Shown here: positions 58,300 to 64,000 of the stretch, piece after piece | Numbering within the stretch: position 1 is the stretch's first letter | Layout: every line of letters starts with the position of its first letter | From: Lineus longissimus | Lineage: Eukaryota; Nemertea; Pilidiophora; Heteronemertea; Lineidae | NCBI RefSeq assembly: GCF_910592395.1 | Contig: NC_088316.1 | Location: 5,024,001 to 5,088,000, forward strand | Direction: 5' to 3' | DNA: 64,000 nt | Position numbers and translations under genes: made by a program | The notes under the pieces: model-generated | The model's database searches: none | What the model was told of the DNA's origin: nothing | What the model saw: the letters and a program-made list of their open reading frames with translations, nothing else

Positions 58300-58368
58300 A
58301 TAATCAACGAATGTATTTTTTCTACCCAAATAAAGAGTGAATTTTGAACTTTCTTTTAGATTACGTTG

Positions 58369-58712
58369 ATCTTTAGACGAGCCCTGGCCTGATCGAGTAC
58401 AGGTACTTACTTTCGCACATATTGCCAGCAGTTTTGGTACCAGTTGGGCAAGTCCCTCCAAACATATCGGCTGCAAAGTTCCCTCCAACGGTAAATCCTC
58501 AAGAAGTAGTCTCAGTGGTGCCTGTAAACCCCCCCAAAAATGTGAATTGACAAAATGTGCAACAAGCAAAAAGACAGTTGACGCCCAGGTAAAATATCCC
58601 GATATAACTGATATTCTTTGTTAAAGGGACAACTTGGGCGTGGAAGTAAATGGGAAGGAGGAGGATGACTCTACGCTTGCCATGCGCGGCCACCAGTAGT
58701 ATCACAGAGATG
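58369..58712 (-). other. 344-bp segment at the copy 2/3 border with exon-like signals
   Basis: Absent from the copy 1/2 border (ATTACGTTG continues directly to CTTAGTT). On the minus strand, GGGTTTACAG precedes an open stretch (APLRLLLEDLPLEGTLQPIC then LEGLAQLVPKLL) that ends in a strong AAAG/GTAAGTACC donor. Upstream of it is a hydrophobic frame (ISYIGIFYLGVNCLFACCTF). There is a weak resemblance to the M3 and post-M3 region of cation-type Cys-loop receptors, not firm enough to name. Confidence 0.3.
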
Positions 58713-58905
58713 CTTAGTTAAAATAATGAGGGGAAAACCAGAAAGAAGAACCAGGCCCTGGGGTATACCGACATTGGTCTAGCCAGACTAACCAGTCTCA
58801 ACCAGACCGAGTTCCGAACTGTGACTTAGTCAACCAAAAGTCTTTCAATAGGTTTATAAATTTACTGAAAAACTCTGGTCAAGCAGTTTGGAAACTTCAT
58901 CATTT

Positions 58906-59143
58906 TCATACTGTGAACCAAGGCGGGAATCTCCAGAATGACTCGGTCCCCTGATGTTGCATGTTGATCGAAGAACTTCGTGTATGGCTGATGTGCACAT
59001 AACTGTCTGAGTACCTATAGTCTCCATACCCACTCCCCGGCAAGGTCCCCAAGTCTCGCTGTTGACGCCGATCCAACAGCGCCTTCTGTCGGCACCCGGT
59101 CCTCCATCCCCGGGCTCGATGTTCCCGGGTTCTCTGTTTTCCC
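58906..59143 (-). CDS. Conserved minus-strand exon in array copy 3
   Basis: Same frame as 44810-45047, with Arg/Lys swaps (QKALLDRR for QEALLDRR, THTR region HISHTRSS) and the same ending (FWRFPPWFTV, TGA). The frame is intact across about 390 nt up to 59295. Conservation of frame in two of three copies is the main evidence; the product is unknown. Confidence 0.35.
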
Positions 59144-60196
59144 CTGTACGATAAAATACCATGTTTATGTTGGGGTACGACGTTCGTCTTTATTGTACGT
59201 ATATACTTGTGGATCAGGAAAATAGAACTACACAATGCCGTGGAGCAGTTATTCATGTACATTTGCTGAAACCTGGGAAGATATATTTCAGTCATAATAT
59301 AAGATGTATCAAGTTTTAGTTGCTGGTTTTAATAGTTGTATTGCTATCTACAACATTTATACTCAGAGTGCGTATTCACACAATTAGAATGTTCGAATAT
59401 CTTACACAGCGGGAACATTTGTGTGAGGCGATCATTCTGCATTTGGGTGGGGAACGTGATGAGTCGCGTACAAGGGTGAAAATTTCAGAGTGGGAGTGTT
59501 TTTAAGAGCAAATAGGCCCAACTATCTATTTTTTAAAGTAGATAATGCAATATTTGATATACGATAACTAAACTAAGATGAAATTTCAACTTTCAGTTAC
59601 TTGAAAAAACCCTACCGATCGTATAATAATCGATCCATTTTTTAATTTCCAGTAAGTGTACTATCATGAATAGCTGGGTCGTATCCCCTTTGTTGCCATT
59701 ATATTTCTTTTTTACTGCACGAGAGACCGCTTTGTCAGATCTACTGTTGCAGAGATAGATATGGCATCGTCATATATATGATAAGGCATATGCATGATAG
59801 AACGTGTCCGGGTATTAGTCCGCATGCACTTCCATCCAAGCCAGGATACTCTAGTCCGCGGACTATGTTCCGCCCCTTTTCTACAGTAGAGCTGCGTATT
59901 TGAATTCAGTGTTTGAAGTTTTCCAGTCATAGCTACTTGGAAGATATAGACAGCTCTCGAATGGGCTCGAATGTACTTAAAACGCGATGTTTGAAGAAGG
60001 TCGGACACAGCGAGTGCAACACCTCCTAATCTCACGGTTCGCTATACAAATGTAAGTAAGTTTACCGTTCATTATCACCAAACTTGCTTGAAAAACACAG
60101 AGTTCAATCTTTTAATCTTGTGATTCAATACCCAATGCATGACTGAAATGCAGCATCGAGAAGAGAAAATTAGTCATTGCATCGTTAGTCGTCGGT

Positions 60197-60483
60197 TTGT
60201 CCTTGATTTTGTCACACAAAACTTCGAAATCATATGAAAAAATTAAATGTCAGTCGGTTTTAAATGTTTCTCCAGAAACAATGGTTATTTTGACGGTCAG
60301 TTTAACGGTAAGTGTCACCTTCCCTTCCTCAGAACCGAATTCGTTCATAAGATATCAGGTTCTCTACCAATCTATGAGCAGAAACACGATGTTCACCGGC
60401 GCAATGTTATCATTTCGAATGATAGTCATCCTCGGAACGGTGCTTTTAGTTTTGTCGCTCGTATTTTAGATAGTGAGTTTTGA
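60197..60483 (+). other. Conserved block with two overlapping frames, array copy 3
   Basis: Counterpart of 33896-34176. Both frames end at the same stops as in copies 1 and 2. Private changes are NSFIRYQ (for NLFLRYQ) in the membrane-like frame and FVHKISG in the other. Confidence 0.3.
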
Positions 60484-60680
60484 AAGGCCGGACAACGGCT
60501 GGCTTTTGATACAGCAACCACAGCAAGTACAGGACTTGGTTTGCATATATTGTAATATGAAACCACGTCACTGCGCTGCGTACACTGTACTTCCATTGAC
60601 GCGTTTGGATGGAAACTATCGCAAATAGAGGAATCAGTTGATATAGACGCTCATATAAGAGAGTCTATGATATTATATCG

Positions 60681-60893
60681 ATGGGAAAATTCCGTTTTCC
60701 AGCGATATTTTGTTGGTGGCACCCATTGTCGGGCACTAATTCGGTGTATCGCCCTTGTTTTGGGAGAGATGCAGTTATCGAGCTGGGACGTGACATAATC
60801 ACAGTAGCCCTAAACATGCTAAAGAAAAAACAGTTGGGGGCTCAGTCCGAGAGATGTGGGTATGTTCAAGGAATTGATACCGAACTGGAGTAA
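60681..60893 (+). CDS. Conserved ~70-aa ORF, array copy 3
   Basis: Counterpart of 34370-34582: MGKFRFPAIFCWWHPLSGTN start, same ending frame as copy 1. H and S replace Y and F at the two positions that also differ in copy 2. Confidence 0.35.
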   Translation: MGKFRFPAIFCWWHPLSGTNSVYRPCFGRDAVIELGRDIITVALNMLKKKQLGAQSERCGYVQGIDTELE

Positions 60894-61849
60894 TTGGTTG
60901 CCTCACCATAACCGCTCGGGTGAAGCTAACATGTTGACCAAACCGAGGTGTAGCCGAGATTTTGGCCTACAATTAACTATATTTAGCTCCAGCCACCTGA
61001 GCGTGTGGTATCAATTTCTATTCTAAAACATCTCAAATGGAATAACGAATAATGTGTTTTTAAACGCTTTTCGACTGCTTCCATATTTTGCACCGACCCA
61101 AGCGGTTATGGTTGCCAAAACATAACCACTGATTTCAGAACGAGACTTCTTTGGCGCATAGTGCATTTCCACTGTAAAGTATGGTTCATTCTAAATCCAG
61201 GTGGTGGTATTGCATAGTTACATGAGATAACATGTGCTTAAATCCGAGAATCTTGTCTTAGTTATTTCTTTCTAGATCCGAATGCACATACATGTATCAG
61301 CTTTTTACAACCTTACGAAGATATGGCAGGAGAAGGCCATTGATTTTGCGGAGGAACAATGAAATGACTTGGATTTCATTGAGGAGATGCTCGGAACATG
61401 GACTTGTCTCAGGCCTAATACTCCGTTTTTATCGCTCTTAGGCACAGCGACAACGATACTTGTCAGTCACCCCATTACCTATATTTCAATGTAGGACGAT
61501 AACTAGTACATCGATTTTGATAATAACTTCAGATATTTTATTACTGCTCCCCTCATCCCTTTTACAAACGAAAGACCCCCTTTCCTTCGATTGAAATATA
61601 ACGAAAAATCTTGATTTAGTTGGCGGTAGATTTCTGTAAAAAAATGGAAAATCGCACTAAACGAGAAAATGGTGATATTTGAAGATTGGGGAGGCTAGAG
61701 AAACAACGAACACACGCCATTCGAAATATATCAATGCCAATTTTAGGCCCCGTGTGTTGCACATTATAAGGGTAAAAAATACATCGGAAGCTCGGATCTC
61801 CTTAAACATTTCATAGGAGAGGTCGCCTTTTTCAGAAAATGTGCTTTTT

Positions 61850-62138
61850 CAGTTGCGGTCATGCAGGCGCAGTGGACACCAAATTGCCACGTCAACATAA
61901 TTTGTTATTATTTCCTTGGTGTCCACTGTCTGGGAACACCCCAGGGCGCTCTGGCTTTGGCACTGCACATCTTCGTGAGTGGTCGATTTTTGTCGCAACC
62001 ATTTGGGCCTGGGGCCCCGCACTGACTTCAGAGTGCATTAATAATGGACTTCAGCTCCATGAAGCTTTCATCAGTGCACCCAGCCCCTGTGGATTTCATG
62101 TTCCCCAGGTAAGTATACGTACATTGCCATTTGAATAA
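61850..62138 (+). other. ~290-bp insertion in array copy 3 with a strong splice donor
   Basis: Inserted between two copies of a ~45-bp host segment (CATTTCA.AGGAGAGGTCG at about 61808 and 62141). It is more GC-rich than its surroundings. GGGAACACCCCAG could be an acceptor and CCCCAG/GTAAGTATAC a donor, bounding a frame with REWSIFVATIWAWGPALTSE and INNGLQLHEAFISAPSPC. It could be a captured exon. Unrecognised. Confidence 0.35.
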
Positions 62139-62484
62139 ACATTTCAAAGGAGAGGTCGTTTTCAGAAAATATGCTTTTTCAGCCCTGTTGGGCTTAAACA
62201 AACTCTGGAGCTATAATAGCATTATCAACATGTGGCACACTTAGTTGGCTTTGTGTGACGCAGTTTGTAGCATCAGTTTGTAACATATGCTTGCACAAAT
62301 CAGCAAATTTTGTTTCAGTAATTTCATTATTGATCAGGAACCAATTATCAGCAGCAATTGTCAGCCTACTACGAGGACATTTTTTTGGAGAAAGCCACAG
62401 CTTTTGCAGTGGAAGAGGAAAGAGGAATTTACTGCTCGGAACAGAAAATGGGCCAGTCTCGTTATATCTCGATTTTAATATTAG

Positions 62485-62773
62485 TATTTTGATTCTCATG
62501 CTGGAAACGTCGTCTCTAAGGGAAATGGAAGGCCTGCAGAAAACAGCATGCTTCGATAATGTCATGACCAATATGACAATCCTCACGCCAGTAATAGGAA
62601 GCTTTTTGGTTGTATCCCGTTTGAAGTGTGCTACATTCTGCCTTGGAATAAAAAAATGTAGGTCGGTAGCCACACATCACTTTGGCAACCAACAGATGTG
62701 TCAGATAGATGGACGAAAGTACTTTCGTGTTGATGGAGGCCATCAAAAGTGGTGGAGATTGTACAAGATGAGG
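62485..62773 (+). CDS. PAN/apple-like domain exon, array copy 3
   Basis: Same framework with NQQMCQIDGRKYFRVDGG in the variable loop. The frame is open from 62255 (194 codons), with a hydrophobic SLYLDFNISILILMLETSS lead before the first Cys. Whether the long upstream part is coding is unclear. Confidence 0.55.
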
Positions 62774-62984
62774 GTAAGATTGTCAGTAACTCGAACATTC
62801 AATGGTTACTTCGCCGTCAATCGCTATGCTATATACTAAAAGCAATTGATACTATCAAAGCTGAAATAAAACTGATGTTTACAAACCTCCTCCGACGAAG
62901 TACGGTCTGATGACAAATATGTAAGTTAGATATATGCGTGTGCGACAACTACTTTTTGGGTTATAAGAACAAGGACAAAAATTC

Positions 62985-63209
62985 GTGTTATGTCGCATAG
63001 TTTTAAATGTTGACGTCACAGGCGGCATCATCTTTAACGCAACACACGAAAGTACTAGCAACAGGTCAGGTCACGTAGCTGTAATAAACGTCCACACGAA
63101 TTTTCAGTTAAACTTGCACAATCCACACGATCTTATTGTTTTCCAAGACTTAATCAGCGAGGAACGCTTTCATGCTCAAATAGATCAATTCGAGCATGTC
63201 AGACCATGA
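62985..63209 (+). CDS. Last exon after the PAN exon, array copy 3
   Basis: The frame VDVTGGIIFNATHESTSNRS continues with NFQLNLHNPHDLIVFQDLIS and ends EHVRP, TGA, at the same place as copy 2. The 5' part differs (about 100 bp of other sequence before it), so the acceptor is uncertain. NAT and NRS are glycosylation sequons, fitting a secreted domain. Confidence 0.4.
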   Translation: MLCRIVLNVDVTGGIIFNATHESTSNRSGHVAVINVHTNFQLNLHNPHDLIVFQDLISEERFHAQIDQFEHVRP

Positions 63210-64000
63210 AATTTTCGTATTTACGTTATGTGTGATGTTTTGAGAGGTCTGAACATGGTGGCGATTTTTCATTGATTTTCATTGGGGCACTCATATTTGG
63301 ATGAATGGTTTAAACCAACTGACATCAACTCATGTGCATACGTCGTGATGATCTGGAAACTTTAACATAAATATCATATATTATTAGCCCATATAGACCA
63401 TACTAAATTCTTATACGACTTTTTATTTAATTTTAAAATATTATAGGCCCATAATTCTTAGTTTTGAAAGAGGCTATTTTCTTCGACCGGACCTTTTATT
63501 TCAGTTACGTGACCAGCAGTAAATTGTACCTTAATTTTTTTTTTAAATTTAGATGACTAACCCCCTTATTCCCAGGATAAGTGGATCATGATCATTACTC
63601 GGAATGAGTGATCTTACATCGTCAATTTGAGCAAGACAGTACTCGTTTTGAGTACTCAGCCTTGGACGTATGGCAAGATTTCGCCACTTTTGAGGATGGA
63701 CGTCTGTGAATAGACGTACATCCGTGATTTGAGTAAGGCTCACATCTCATGTTTGTGATTCTTGATTTAATCGGACTTGTTGTTATTTATTCGAACATTA
63801 AGTAGGCTGATTTGGGAAGCTAATATTTATTTCGATTCCTTCTGAGAATCGTTATAGATTCCACCAGGAAAGAGCAATCAACCCTCATCAGAGGAATCAT
63901 GTTGGCAGTCCAACTGAACGGTATAAAAATACATTAGGTGGTAGCTGATAAGGCGTCATGCCTGTAACGCATTAAGACTTGGCAGGTACATGCACTGTTG

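Larger units (their letters stand above)
44649..58740 (+). repeat. Tandem unit, copy 2 (14.1 kb)
   Basis: Follows copy 1 directly. It is longer because of a LINE (48690-50648), a local duplication (47390-47868), the segment at about 51390-51950 and a 344-bp segment at its right end (58369-58712). It keeps the clearest open version of several frames that are broken in copy 1. Confidence 0.92.
58741..64000 (+). repeat. Tandem unit, copy 3 (cut by the window end)
   Basis: 5.26 kb, matching copy 1 from 32041 to about 38270 apart from gaps. It carries a private insertion at about 61850-62138 and lacks the stretch corresponding to 37440-37825 of copy 1. Its Myb-like ORF would lie beyond 64000. Confidence 0.92.

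Noticed and set aside
62194-62673. 159-codon minus-strand frame opposite the PAN exon (and its counterparts near 35539-36031 and 48394-50850)
   Set aside because: Antisense shadow of the PAN exon; the plus frame has the cysteine pattern and splice sites.

Overview
The window reads as nuclear DNA of a marine invertebrate. It is AT-rich, genes are split by GT-AG introns, tACATGTa words are frequent, and it holds a tRNA-derived SINE, a CR1/L2-like LINE and many hairpin DNA elements. An echinoderm, hemichordate or amphioxus-like source seems most likely, but this is an impression from repeat style and no marker gene fixes it.

Left edge (1-8 kb): the last exon of a plus-strand gene for an unrecognised, probably nuclear protein ends at 1870. 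A 0.95-kb element with inverted ends follows. An inverted scrap of the large repeat found at 32-64 kb lies at about 3.3-3.8 kb. The rest is gene-poor.

Middle (8.7-25.6 kb, minus strand): nearly all of one Cys-loop ligand-gated anion channel gene. Eight consecutive coding exons (exon 2 to the stop) can be placed to the base. Reading phases agree at every junction, and several exon sizes (83, 138 and 214 bp) match or nearly match vertebrate glycine/GABA receptor genes. Only exon 1 (signal peptide) was not found. The exon for binding loops D, A and E is present twice, at 14876-15105 and 16156-16385. Both copies are exactly 230 bp, in the same phase and about 60% identical in protein. Including both would give an immediate stop, so the pair looks like mutually exclusive exons giving two receptor isoforms. 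The pore carries the PAR anion motif but leucine instead of threonine at 6'. Introns and flanks hold a SINE, hairpin MITEs and a GAC microsatellite element.

25.6-32 kb: no gene is supported. There is a family of about 330-bp inverted-repeat elements, one copy split by a second 632-bp element, and a C/CA microsatellite.

Right half (32.0-64 kb): a tandem array of a 12.6-14.1-kb unit, two full copies and one cut by the window end. Each unit holds a PAN/apple-like cysteine domain exon, short conserved reading frames on both strands, and (in the two full copies) a Myb/SANT-like DNA-binding ORF preceded by a field of TACTCA/TGAGTA motifs. Copies differ by private insertions: two MITEs and a 0.77-kb segment with a small secreted-peptide-like ORF in copy 1; a LINE and a local duplication in copy 2; a 0.29-kb segment in copy 3; and a 0.34-kb segment at the copy 2/3 border. 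Differences in the PAN and Myb-like frames are mostly amino-acid changing while the frames stay open. This fits either a young, diversifying lineage-specific gene cluster or a large composite repeat carrying a Harbinger-type Myb gene. The scrap at 3.3 kb shows that part of the unit also occurs outside the array.
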